DNA from: Oligoflexales bacterium
Lineage (GTDB): Bacteria; Bdellovibrionota_B; Oligoflexia; Oligoflexales; RGVZ01
Assembly: GCA_947494335.1 (NCBI GenBank)
Contig: CANLUT010000002.1
Coordinates: 643,904-707,903 of the forward strand
DNA length: 64,000 bases
Direction: 5' to 3'
The translations under genes were made by a program, and so were the position numbers. Below the pieces are notes generated by a model that was not told the DNA's origin, made no database searches, and saw nothing but the letters and a program-made list of their open reading frames with translations. This document shows, in pieces, positions 15,659 through 23,456 of this stretch. The number at the start of each line of letters is the position of its first letter. Position 1 is the stretch's first letter.

Positions 15659-17677
15659 TTATTTCTTGTTGGCGGGAGCTTTGGCGGTTGCCTTTTTTGC
15701 CGTCGTTTTGGGTTCAGGTTTTTTCTCAGCAGCCTTCTTCGCAGTCCCTTTTTTAGAGGCGTCTTTTTTGGTCGCCTTACTTTTGGTTTTTTCTGGGGCA
15801 AATACGGAAAGAATATCCTCGTCTGACTTCTTTTTCTTTTTGCTTTTTGGAGCGTCGTCCGAGTCGCCTGAAACCTCTCCAAAACTCTCTTCAGATGATG
15901 AATCCTCAGATGCTTCTGCTTCCATGGCTTCTAACTCCTCAGGAGTTGGAGCTCTGGATGCCTCAAGCGCAGAGTCCTCATCTCGGAAGGCTTTGAGGCG
16001 CTTTTTACGCGCCAAGTTTGCTTCGTCAAGAGCGGTTTCAGCCGAGGCAAGTTTCGTTTGGGCTTCATCTGTATCGCGGCCGAGGATTTTCTTTAATCCC
16101 TCGTATGCGGCTGTTTTTCGCTTGTCTGGGCTCTTCGTGATCCGAACTAATGTATCAACGAGGACTGGTCCAAACTTTTCTATGTGTTGAATTTTCTCTT
16201 CGAGATCGGCGGCCTTGGTCTCACGTGAAAGGTGGCGAGATAAGCGTTGGCCTGCTTGCATGAGAGCTCGGCGAATTTCTTCGACAAGCTCGTCGGAAGC
16301 ATCGATGGTTTCTTTGGAGGCGTTTTTGAATTTAATAAATGGCGACACGATGGAAACGGCCAAAATATATGGGCCTGTTGGCAGTGCGTCCTTCGGTTGT
16401 CTCAGTCCGTAGGAGCGCCAGTTCACAGTTGTAATCGCTTTTACGATCGCACAGGCTGCTTTATCAAATTGCAGCGGCACACGGTTTGCAAAGCGAAGGA
16501 CTTGTACGGGCTCATCGCCATCAATGCCTGCACCGTGAACCCGGGCAATGGCTACCTCCACCTGAATCGGCTTGAAGTCACAGATGGTTGGCTTTCTAGT
16601 CGCAACAGCAAAGAAGTCAATCTCACCAAGACGCTCAACAGAAAGTGACATCGCGTCTTCGCCGATGCTGACAACACTTTGCGTGCTTGGCGCCATAAGC
16701 TGAGTGGCTTGGACGGCGGCATAGACTGACTTTAAACTTTCGTCAGAAACAGATTCTACACCCTTATCAAGAAGGTTCGCAGGGAGGCTTTGAGCCTTCC
16801 ACATATCGGTGATGACTTTGTCACTCATCCGGGAAAAGCCGGTTTTGAGCCAAGTTTGAAGTTTTGTGCGACCAAAGAGTCGAGCGTGCGCCAAAAATTC
16901 CCCAAGTTTCATAGTGTGAGGATGCGGCTCGGTTGCGTCAGGGACGTGAGGTACGTCTTGTGTTACACGCTCATAAGTGGCCGAGCCAACTTCAGGCAAT
17001 GTATAGGTCAACGTCATGTGCGGGTTGACCAGGACGTTTCCGCGCAGGTAGCTAAGTAGACCGGCCTCGCCGTTTAGTTGAACGCGGCCTTCCATGATGA
17101 ACTCAACGGATGTTCCGTGGTTGCGATCCCAATCAATGGTTTGACGGTCGCGCACAATACCCTTGTTGTTTTTAAGATCGACTTCAATGGAGCAAGAGAT
17201 GGCTTTGCGCTGATCTTTGGTCTTTGTAATAACTCGTACAGGTGTGGCTGTCGTTTGAAGAGCCCAGGTTGTCGCAGCGGAAATACCGATACCCTGCTGA
17301 CCACGGCTACAGCGACCGCGTCCAAACTTGGAGCTTGCCAGATATTCGCCAAAGACTTTCGCGATGTCGTTTTCGGGGATGCCAGGACCGTTGTCATCAA
17401 TGACAATTTTCAGGCGGTCCGTGTTTTTCATCGTGCCCGCACCCATTTTCTCAATCACAATATTGATATTGGGTAAAATGCCGTGATCTTCGCAGGCATC
17501 AAGGCTGTTATCCATCGCCTCTTTGACGGTGGTTAAAACGGCTTTTGTCGGCGATGAAAAGCCCACTTGCTGCAGGTTTTTTGAAAAATATTCAGCAGTT
17601 GAGCTCGATGTAATCTTCTTGCTCGCCCGTGGTTTTGGTGCTTCTTCAGCGGCTGGTTTTGCTGACTTTTTAGTCAT
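15659..17677 (-). CDS. top6B: DNA topoisomerase VI subunit B (GHKL ATPase)
   Basis: A 672-residue ATPase subunit. GHKL motifs are intact: E53 and N57 in KEAMDNSLDA, DDNGPGI (94-100), RGQQGIGIS (125-133) and GTS (188-190). A helix-two-turn-helix region lies near 271-330, then a transducer domain with LRFANRVPLQFD (394-405), NWRSYG (419-424) and K455 in NASKETIDA, the likely switch lysine that senses ATP. After about residue 545 comes a 125-residue tail, first acidic and serine-rich, then Lys/Ala-rich (KKATAKAPANKK), unlike archaeal Top6B. I chose ATG 17677 because TGGAG lies 9 bases upstream; a longer frame starts at 17806. It precedes top6A in an operon of two. Confidence 0.93.
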   Translation of the reverse strand: MTKKSAKPAAEEAPKPRASKKITSSSTAEYFSKNLQQVGFSSPTKAVLTTVKEAMDNSLDACEDHGILPNINIVIEKMGAGTMKNTDRLKIVIDDNGPGIPENDIAKVFGEYLASSKFGRGRCSRGQQGIGISAATTWALQTTATPVRVITKTKDQRKAISCSIEVDLKNNKGIVRDRQTIDWDRNHGTSVEFIMEGRVQLNGEAGLLSYLRGNVLVNPHMTLTYTLPEVGSATYERVTQDVPHVPDATEPHPHTMKLGEFLAHARLFGRTKLQTWLKTGFSRMSDKVITDMWKAQSLPANLLDKGVESVSDESLKSVYAAVQATQLMAPSTQSVVSIGEDAMSLSVERLGEIDFFAVATRKPTICDFKPIQVEVAIARVHGAGIDGDEPVQVLRFANRVPLQFDKAACAIVKAITTVNWRSYGLRQPKDALPTGPYILAVSIVSPFIKFKNASKETIDASDELVEEIRRALMQAGQRLSRHLSRETKAADLEEKIQHIEKFGPVLVDTLVRITKSPDKRKTAAYEGLKKILGRDTDEAQTKLASAETALDEANLARKKRLKAFRDEDSALEASRAPTPEELEAMEAEASEDSSSEESFGEVSGDSDDAPKSKKKKKSDEDILSVFAPEKTKSKATKKDASKKGTAKKAAEKKPEPKTTAKKATAKAPANKK

Positions 17678-17702
17678 GCGGTAGCTCCAGGACATGAAAG
17701 TT

Positions 17703-17743
17703 AACTGGTCATTCAAAGCTTTAGGGCATTTGAACTGGTCATT
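17703..17743. promoter_or_regulatory. Direct repeats just upstream of top6B (candidate operator)
   Basis: AACTGGTCATT occurs at 17703-17713 and again at 17733-17743, exactly 30 bases apart (about three helical turns). The similarity extends to 15 bases with one mismatch (AACTGGTCATTCAAA and AACTGGTCATTGAAA). On the minus strand a weak promoter, TTGACG (17770-17765) with 17-base spacing to TTTCAA (17747-17742), would overlap the distal copy. The proximal copy would lie in the leader, 26 bases before the top6B ATG. This arrangement suggests a regulator site, but no regulator is identified. Confidence 0.4.
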
Positions 17744-17871
17744 GAAACAGGGATTTTCGGCCTTCGTCAACAGCCGATTCAAAATGGCAGGCCCTTTGGA
17801 TGGCAATTCGGTGCCACTGGCACTACTATTTAAGGGTATGAAATAAATGGAAAAATATTTTTGAGGTCCAG

Positions 17872-18861
17872 ATGTCGTCGAAAAAAAATCCGTGGCCGAA
17901 TCGGTTTACAAAACATGCCGGTATTGAGATTCCAGTCATTTGTGGCGCCATGTACCCATGCAGTAACCCGGAATTAGTCGCTGCAGCCAGCGAAGCAGGA
18001 GGCATTGGAATCGTTCAGCCTGTCTCGTTAGTGTTTGCTCATGGCCATGATTTTCGCGAAGGTCTTCGCTACATGCGAACTTTGACCAAAAAGCCCCTTG
18101 GTCTCAACCTGCTGGTCGAAAAAAGTGCAAAACGATACGAAGACCGACTAAAGGTCTGGCTTGATATCGCAGTCGAAGAAGGCATCAAGTTTTTTGTCAC
18201 CGCTTTGGGTAATCCGACGTGGGTCATTGAAAAAGTTCGACCTGTGGGGGGCATCGTTTATCACGATGTCACTAATCTTAAATGGGCAGAGCGTGCTGTT
18301 AACTACGGTGTGGATGGTCTCATTTGTGTCAATAATCGTGCGGGTGGACACCTTGGAACAGAGTCGCCCGAAAAGTTGATGACAGACCTGAAGCAATTTG
18401 GGCTTCCCCTTGTTTGTGCAGGCGGTGTCGGAAGTCACAAAGAGTTTCGCGACATGCTAGCGATTGGCTATGAGGGTGTGCAGCTCGGCACACGATTTAT
18501 TGCCTCGAAGGAATGTACGGCGCACCAAGATTATAAAGACGCCATTTTGAAGGCCAAAGAAAAAGATATAGTAGCAACCGACAAAATCAGTGGGGTTCCT
18601 GTATCCATCATTAAAACCCCGTACATCGAAGCAATTGGTACTGAGGCGGGACCAATTGCGAAGTGGATGCTGAAGCATCCGACATTTAAGCATTACGCGA
18701 GGATGTTCTACACGCTCAAAAGTATTTGGCAGCTCAAGCAAAGTAATCAGCGTGGCTCAAGCTATAAAGACTTTTGGCAGGCTGGAAAAAGTGTAGAGAC
18801 CATCGACCAAATTTTATCGGTGGATGCCATTATGAAAGAGCTGGTTCAGTCTAAATCGTAG
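17872..18861 (+). CDS. Nitronate monooxygenase / FabK-like flavin oxidoreductase
   Basis: A 329-residue TIM-barrel flavoprotein of the 2-nitropropane dioxygenase family. Visible signatures are GGIGIVQPVS (residues 44-53), AGGHLGTESPEKL near 157-169, the FMN phosphate-binding VCAGGVGSHKEF near 182-193 and GVQLGTRFIASKE near 202-214. Family members oxidise alkyl nitronates or reduce enoyl-ACP (FabK); sequence alone does not separate these. It is preceded by GAGG (17863-17866), is transcribed divergently from the top6 operon and converges on cinA. Confidence 0.85.
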   Translation: MSSKKNPWPNRFTKHAGIEIPVICGAMYPCSNPELVAAASEAGGIGIVQPVSLVFAHGHDFREGLRYMRTLTKKPLGLNLLVEKSAKRYEDRLKVWLDIAVEEGIKFFVTALGNPTWVIEKVRPVGGIVYHDVTNLKWAERAVNYGVDGLICVNNRAGGHLGTESPEKLMTDLKQFGLPLVCAGGVGSHKEFRDMLAIGYEGVQLGTRFIASKECTAHQDYKDAILKAKEKDIVATDKISGVPVSIIKTPYIEAIGTEAGPIAKWMLKHPTFKHYARMFYTLKSIWQLKQSNQRGSSYKDFWQAGKSVETIDQILSVDAIMKELVQSKS

Positions 18862-18868
18862 AATTACG

Positions 18869-18898
18869 TCGGGTGGCCCTAATTTTGGAGCCACCCGA
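18869..18898. terminator. Hairpin between convergent genes (possible terminator)
   Basis: TCGGGTGGC (18869-18877) pairs with GCCACCCGA (18890-18898), giving a 9-bp GC-rich stem with a 12-base loop. It lies where the flavin oxidoreductase and the cinA-like gene converge and includes the cinA stop codon in its loop. T runs are weak on both sides (TTAGTTTTAT on plus), so termination would be imperfect. Confidence 0.45.
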
Positions 18899-20012
18899 TT
18901 AGTTTTATAAATGACTTCTCTGCGACGTAGGCTTTTAGACGCTCAGTGTTAACGGGACCTTTGTAGCGAGACGGTTCTGAATGAGTGTGTCGTTTCGTTG
19001 AAGACTGCAAAGAAACAGTCCAATCGCCAGTGTTCGAATCAGCGGTGATTTTTGCAATTGGAGCAACTTCGCCAATAGAAAATTTGTCCTCATTTGTGGT
19101 GATCACGCTGATGCTTTGGCCTTTGTCCTGAGCTTTGAAGATTCTTGTTGCGGCGTAGCCTGCCGTAGCGAGATCGATGATGGTCAGCGTGGTGTTATCG
19201 TTCACGCTTTGAACTAATTCTTTTGCGGCATCAAAATCATTTCGTCCCACAAGCCAAGGCTGAACGGCGTCTTCTAATTTCTTGCGCCAGTTTTTCTCAA
19301 AGTCCTCCCGTCTTGTAGCCGGGATCCAAACTTTTACATGAATGTAAGGAGCGTGGCTGCGGTAGCCGGTTATAAATCCGCTGTTAGATAACGCATCCTC
19401 GACGATCTCACCAAGTCGTGATTCGCTTTGACCGAGGCAATGCCAAACATCTGGAGTCTGATCTTTGTCTTGCGGAGAGCGGGCTTTAAGGATTGCTTGA
19501 ATGTGATCAATCCACAGTCCTTCGATCTCTTTCGGAGGACCTGGTAAGACCATGACAAGACAGTTTTTGATCTCAATACTAAATGCCGAAGCTGTGCCGT
19601 GACGGCTGGGATAAATAATAGCCGACTCCGGAAAGAAGGCCTGCTGCCTGTTAGACTCAGCAATCGGTGCTCCCACCGTTTGAAGCCTTTGAACGATGCG
19701 CTGCCAGTCAGCCTCATTCCATTTGAGCTTTTGGTCCGCAACGCTTGCAACAATGTTTCTCGTGACATCATCAGTGGTGGGGCCTAGGCCTCCGGTCACT
19801 AAAACGATGTCGTGAGTTGCAATTAGATCGCTGAGAGCTTTGGTCATCAGGGCTTGGTAATCGGGTACAGCAACGTGTTGATCGCAGGTAAAACCAAGTT
19901 CAGTTAAATTTGCCGCTAATGTTGAAGCGTTTAAATTGACCACCTCGCCAGAAGTGATCTCCGTTCCAATGGCCAGAATAGCCACGGTTGATTTTCTGGA
20001 GACTTCACTCAT
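18879..20012 (-). CDS. CinA-like protein with degenerate C-terminal domain
   Basis: A 377-residue protein. The N-terminal molybdopterin-binding-like (MoCF/COG1058) domain covers about 8-175: ILAIGTEITSGEVVNLNAS, then LVTGGLGPTTDDVTR, then VLPGPPKEIEGLW. In CinA this domain hydrolyses ADP-ribose-type substrates. The C-terminal part should be a PncC nicotinamide-nucleotide amidase of about 160 residues, but here it is only about 115 residues (from NTTLTIIDLATAGYAATRIF). It lacks the usual ESCTGG-type active-site stretch, so the amidase is probably inactive. The start overlaps the gpsA stop (20009-20012). Confidence 0.85.
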   Translation of the reverse strand: MSEVSRKSTVAILAIGTEITSGEVVNLNASTLAANLTELGFTCDQHVAVPDYQALMTKALSDLIATHDIVLVTGGLGPTTDDVTRNIVASVADQKLKWNEADWQRIVQRLQTVGAPIAESNRQQAFFPESAIIYPSRHGTASAFSIEIKNCLVMVLPGPPKEIEGLWIDHIQAILKARSPQDKDQTPDVWHCLGQSESRLGEIVEDALSNSGFITGYRSHAPYIHVKVWIPATRREDFEKNWRKKLEDAVQPWLVGRNDFDAAKELVQSVNDNTTLTIIDLATAGYAATRIFKAQDKGQSISVITTNEDKFSIGEVAPIAKITADSNTGDWTVSLQSSTKRHTHSEPSRYKGPVNTERLKAYVAEKSFIKLIGWLQN

Positions 20013-21046
20013 GGGCGTTCAAAGGTGAATTCTGGCTTGGCATCTCTTGTTATGAGATCCATCAGCGCCGCCTTCGTGGGCTTATGTTCATAAAGAACCT
20101 GGTACACCTGCTCGGCAATTGGCGTCTCCACGCCAAGTTTTTTTGCCAGAGAGTGAGCTGCCTTGGCAGTCGTAAAGCCTTCGGCAACTGAACCGAGGCT
20201 TTGCAATGCGTCGTGAACACTCATTCCTTGGCCGAGTTTGAAACCAAGAGAGTAGTTTCGACTTTTTTCAGATCCACACGTTAAAAACAGATCTCCGACA
20301 CCGCCTAGTCCTTGGAACGTGATCGGATTTGCTCCCAGCTTGACCCCCATATGCGTAATCTCGGCAAGTCCGCGAGTGATAAGACCTGCCATGCTGTTCA
20401 TTTGGAGTCCTAAACCAGCGCATGCTCCCGCGGCAATGGCCACAACATTTTTCAAAGCTCCAGCAACCTCGAGGCCAAGCGGATCTTTTGATGTATAAAC
20501 ACGAAAAAAGGACGTGTGAAAGATTTTCTGAACGGCATTTGCGCGATCCGCGTCTTTACTCGCGGCAACCACAGCTGTGGGTAGTTTTTGTGCAACTTCG
20601 ACGGCGAAGCTGGGTCCGGACAGCACAACGGTCTTGTTTGCAATGTCTGTGCCGCATAAATCAGCAATGACATCGACAAAGAAAAATCCGGTACTGATTT
20701 CGATTCCTTTCACAGCGCTTATCAACACTGGTGTTGTGTTTAAATGTTGTGCAAAAGGTTTCAGTGTTTCCCTGACAGCCTGCATCGGGACCGCGACAAC
20801 GATCGCGCGATAGTCATTTATCTGCGCGGGCTCGATGTGGTTGATCGCTGTGAGGGTCGGTGCTAAGGTAATCGTGCTAAGATATTTGGGATTTTTGTGG
20901 AGTTTGTTGATACCATCAACGAGCACTTTCGAACGGGACCAAATATCGACACTCCAGCCCTCGCGCGCGAGATGCTCCGCCAGGCATGTTCCGAAGTTAC
21001 CGGCACCGAGAACGAGAATTTTTCCTTGTTTACTTGAGCCGCTCAT
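20009..21046 (-). CDS. gpsA: Glycerol-3-phosphate dehydrogenase [NAD(P)+]
   Basis: A 345-residue cytoplasmic enzyme that reduces dihydroxyacetone phosphate to sn-glycerol-3-phosphate for phospholipid synthesis. Motifs are the dinucleotide-binding GAGNFGTCLAEHL (15-27), SAVKGIE, LSGPSFAVEV, GALKNVVAIAAGACAGLGLQ with the catalytic Lys, and the C-terminal AEGFTTAKAAHSLAKKLGV. It is coupled to cinA by ATGA overlap and transcribed divergently from nuoA with about 70 bases between the two starts. Confidence 0.96.
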   Translation of the reverse strand: MSGSSKQGKILVLGAGNFGTCLAEHLAREGWSVDIWSRSKVLVDGINKLHKNPKYLSTITLAPTLTAINHIEPAQINDYRAIVVAVPMQAVRETLKPFAQHLNTTPVLISAVKGIEISTGFFFVDVIADLCGTDIANKTVVLSGPSFAVEVAQKLPTAVVAASKDADRANAVQKIFHTSFFRVYTSKDPLGLEVAGALKNVVAIAAGACAGLGLQMNSMAGLITRGLAEITHMGVKLGANPITFQGLGGVGDLFLTCGSEKSRNYSLGFKLGQGMSVHDALQSLGSVAEGFTTAKAAHSLAKKLGVETPIAEQVYQVLYEHKPTKAALMDLITRDAKPEFTFERP

Positions 21047-21116
21047 CGAAACAAATCTCCTGTGAAGAGGTTAGCTGGGGTAACAGTTTACCAGACTTTT
21101 CTGGCAGGTGGACAGA

Positions 21117-21470
21117 ATGAATCCTTACATTCCGGTGCTAATTGTTTTGATTTTCGGATTGACGCTTGGAGCCATACTTAGTGGTTTAGCAGCGTTTCTT
21201 GGCCCCAAAAATCCAAGGCCTGAGAAGATTGACCCCTATGAGTGCGGTGTACCAAAGGTAACCGGCGCAAACGAAAAGATGAGCGTTAAGTTTTATCTGA
21301 CTGCCATTCTTTTTATTCTCTTCGATATCGAAACAATCTTTTTATACTTATGGGCCAAAGCATTCCCACAATTGGGCTGGTTTGGCGTGGCTGAAGTCAT
21401 GGTGTTTATGGTGATTTTGGTCGCTGGATACATTTATGTAGTGAAGCGGGGGGCTCTGGAATGGGATTAA
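21117..21470 (+). CDS. nuoA: NADH-quinone oxidoreductase subunit A
   Basis: A 117-residue membrane subunit of complex I (mitochondrial ND3). Three membrane segments are visible, with the conserved loop KIDPYECGVP between the first two. I chose ATG 21117 because AGGTGG (21106-21111) is a good ribosome-binding site for it; GTG 21108 lies inside that site. It is the first gene of the nuoAHJKLMN operon and overlaps nuoH by 10 bases (21461-21470). The neighbours nuoB, C and D that usually follow nuoA are missing. Confidence 0.95.
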   Translation: MNPYIPVLIVLIFGLTLGAILSGLAAFLGPKNPRPEKIDPYECGVPKVTGANEKMSVKFYLTAILFILFDIETIFLYLWAKAFPQLGWFGVAEVMVFMVILVAGYIYVVKRGALEWD

Positions 21471-22543
21471 CGGCAGACGAATTTACAATTCAATTCATTG
21501 CGACCCTCGTCAAGTTTGCAATCGTTGCTGGGCTCCTACTGCAGATTCCACCAGTGATGGTTTGGGTCGAACGTCGCGTTCCAGCGATGATGCAGCGTCG
21601 CAAAGGACCAAACAGGGTTGGTATCTTTAAGTGGCGTATTTACGGCCTCATGCAATCACTTGCCGATACAATCAAGCTGATCTTTAAAGAGGAAGTGGTT
21701 CCTGAAGGTGCTCAGAAAGCCTTTTATCACCTCGCTCCGGTTTTCTCTGTATTTCCTGCCTTTTTGATTGCGATGGCGATCCCCTATGGTCCAGATATTC
21801 ATGCTTTTGGCACAACGATTCCCCTATCGATCATTCGTGTCGATGTGGGCTTTTTGTTTATTTTTGCAGTGAGTTCATTGGCGGTTTACGGAGTAACCAT
21901 TGCTGGATGGGCCTCAAACAACAAGTACTCACTACTTGGCTCTTTGCGCGCTTCGGCACAGATGATCAGCTACGAGATCCCCCTGGGGATGTCTCTTATT
22001 CCAATTGTGTTGATCTACGGTACTTTGGATCTCAATAAAATTGTTGAGGCGCAAAGTCACTTTTGGAAATGGGGCGTATTCCTATCTCCAGTTTCGTTTC
22101 TATTGTTTTTGATCGCCATGTTTGCTGAAACTAATCGTGCGCCGTTTGACCTCGCAGAAGCTGAGGGTGAGCTGGTCGCGGGCTTTCATACAGAGTACAC
22201 GTCGGCAAAGTTTGCGGCCTTCTTCTTGGGCGAGTACGTGAGCATGTTCGTGTTGAGCTGTTTGGCGTCTACAGTCTTTTTTGGTGGATGGCAGGTACCG
22301 TTTTTCAGCGTCCAAAAACTTGACGACTTGACCGGATTTATTGGCGTCAGTGCTTTGATTGGCCACGTTACCCTAATGCTTAAGGCGACGTTCTTCATGT
22401 GGCTGTATATCTGGGTTCGCTGGACTATTCCGCGCTTTAGATATGACCAACTGATGTCGCTTGGTTGGAAGTATATGATTCCTCTTGGTCTGGTGAATGT
22501 TGTTGTGACGGCGGTGGTGATCGCTGCCTTTAGATTTTCCTAA
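21461..22543 (+). CDS. nuoH: NADH-quinone oxidoreductase subunit H
   Basis: A 360-residue subunit (ND1) at the junction between membrane and peripheral arms, lining the quinone chamber. Signatures are VWVERRVPAMMQRRKGPNRVG near residues 30-50, ETNRAPFDLAEAEGELVAGFHTEY near 222-245 and IWVRWTIPRFRYDQLM near 316-331. About eight membrane segments are present. It starts inside the end of nuoA. The ferredoxin-like nuoI that usually follows is absent and nuoJ comes directly after. Confidence 0.97.
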   Translation: MGLTADEFTIQFIATLVKFAIVAGLLLQIPPVMVWVERRVPAMMQRRKGPNRVGIFKWRIYGLMQSLADTIKLIFKEEVVPEGAQKAFYHLAPVFSVFPAFLIAMAIPYGPDIHAFGTTIPLSIIRVDVGFLFIFAVSSLAVYGVTIAGWASNNKYSLLGSLRASAQMISYEIPLGMSLIPIVLIYGTLDLNKIVEAQSHFWKWGVFLSPVSFLLFLIAMFAETNRAPFDLAEAEGELVAGFHTEYTSAKFAAFFLGEYVSMFVLSCLASTVFFGGWQVPFFSVQKLDDLTGFIGVSALIGHVTLMLKATFFMWLYIWVRWTIPRFRYDQLMSLGWKYMIPLGLVNVVVTAVVIAAFRFS

Positions 22544-22558
22544 TTGTCGGAGTCGGCG

Positions 22559-23119
22559 ATGTCTGATTTTTCTCTTTTAATGACTCACGGAGTTTTTCAC
22601 CTGTTTGCGGCTTTGATCACGCTTTGCTCGGTGTTGGTCGTGATGTCAAAGCACCCGGTGAAAAGTGCGGTCTTTCTCGTCGTGGATCTATTTTTGTTGG
22701 CCGGTCTTTACGCCACCTTGGACAGTCACTTTGTAGCGGCGATTCAGGTTTTGGTTTATGCCGGAGCGATTGTGGTCTTGTTCCTCTTTGTCATCATGCT
22801 TTTGAACCTTCAGCCTGAGCAACTTAGGGGGCTGAAGTTTTCTGCTGTTGAAGCTGGAACTCTCGTGATCTCGCTTGTTGGGTTCTTGATCACTGTTGTG
22901 GCTACTTTCAAAGGAGACCAGACTGGGCTCGGTGACGGTTCGTTGGATCCAGTTGCCATCGAAGCGGCCGGCGGTAACACCTACGTGGTCGCGATGAAGC
23001 TACTCACTAATTACATTTGGCCGTTTGAACTTGCGTCAGTTCTGATTTTGATGGCAATTGTTGCTGCTGTCGTGATCGCGAAAAAAGACAAGAAAAAAAC
23101 CTCTGCCCCCATAAGCTGA
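22559..23119 (+). CDS. nuoJ: NADH-quinone oxidoreductase subunit J
   Basis: A 186-residue subunit (ND6). Five membrane segments are visible, with the conserved third-helix region VLVYAGAIVVLFLFVIMLL containing the pi-bulge Tyr/Gly pattern of the family. I chose ATG 22559 because CGGAG lies 6 bases upstream; TTG 22544 would extend it into the ribosome-binding site. The C-terminus is lysine-rich (KKDKKKTSAP) and presumably cytoplasmic. Confidence 0.95.
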   Translation: MSDFSLLMTHGVFHLFAALITLCSVLVVMSKHPVKSAVFLVVDLFLLAGLYATLDSHFVAAIQVLVYAGAIVVLFLFVIMLLNLQPEQLRGLKFSAVEAGTLVISLVGFLITVVATFKGDQTGLGDGSLDPVAIEAAGGNTYVVAMKLLTNYIWPFELASVLILMAIVAAVVIAKKDKKKTSAPIS

Positions 23120-23138
23120 GAAACGAGGAGAATATATA

Positions 23139-23441
23139 GTGGTACCCGTTGATTTTTACTTTGTTCTAGCCTGTCTGATCTTCTCGCTTGGACTTTTCGG
23201 CGCTTTGTTTCGTCGGAATCTCATCATGGTGTTGATGTCAATTGAACTGATGCTAAATGCTGTGAACTTGGTTTTTGTTGCAGCTGGGCGTGCCATTGGA
23301 AATGTTGATGGCCAGGTGATGGTCTTGTTTGTGATTACGGTCGCCGCATGTGAGGCGGCTGTCGGTCTTGCCATGGTCATTGCGCTGTTCCGTAAATATG
23401 GAACCGTTAATACTGATATTCTTAGACTTTTACGCGGCTGA
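23139..23441 (+). CDS. nuoK: NADH-quinone oxidoreductase subunit K
   Basis: A 100-residue subunit (ND4L) with three membrane segments and conserved buried glutamates (SIELMLNAVNL and CEAAVGLAM) that belong to the proton pathway. It starts with GTG behind GAGGAG (23125-23130). The length is standard for bacterial NuoK. Confidence 0.96.
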   Translation: MVPVDFYFVLACLIFSLGLFGALFRRNLIMVLMSIELMLNAVNLVFVAAGRAIGNVDGQVMVLFVITVAACEAAVGLAMVIALFRKYGTVNTDILRLLRG

Positions 23442-23456
23442 TTGGGGGGATTTCTT

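Noticed and set aside
15589-15882. Lysine/arginine-rich minus-strand frame of 97 codons spanning the top6A-top6B junction
   Set aside because: It is the alternate frame of the Lys/Ala-rich top6B tail, has no ribosome-binding site, and overlaps both real genes.
15666-16190. Plus-strand frame of 174 codons opposite top6B
   Set aside because: A Ser/Ala/Phe-rich shadow of the charged top6B tail on the other strand; no homology and no start signals.
18869-18898. Hairpin at the cinA end as a strong intrinsic terminator
   Set aside because: Kept only at low confidence because the following bases are not a T run on either strand.
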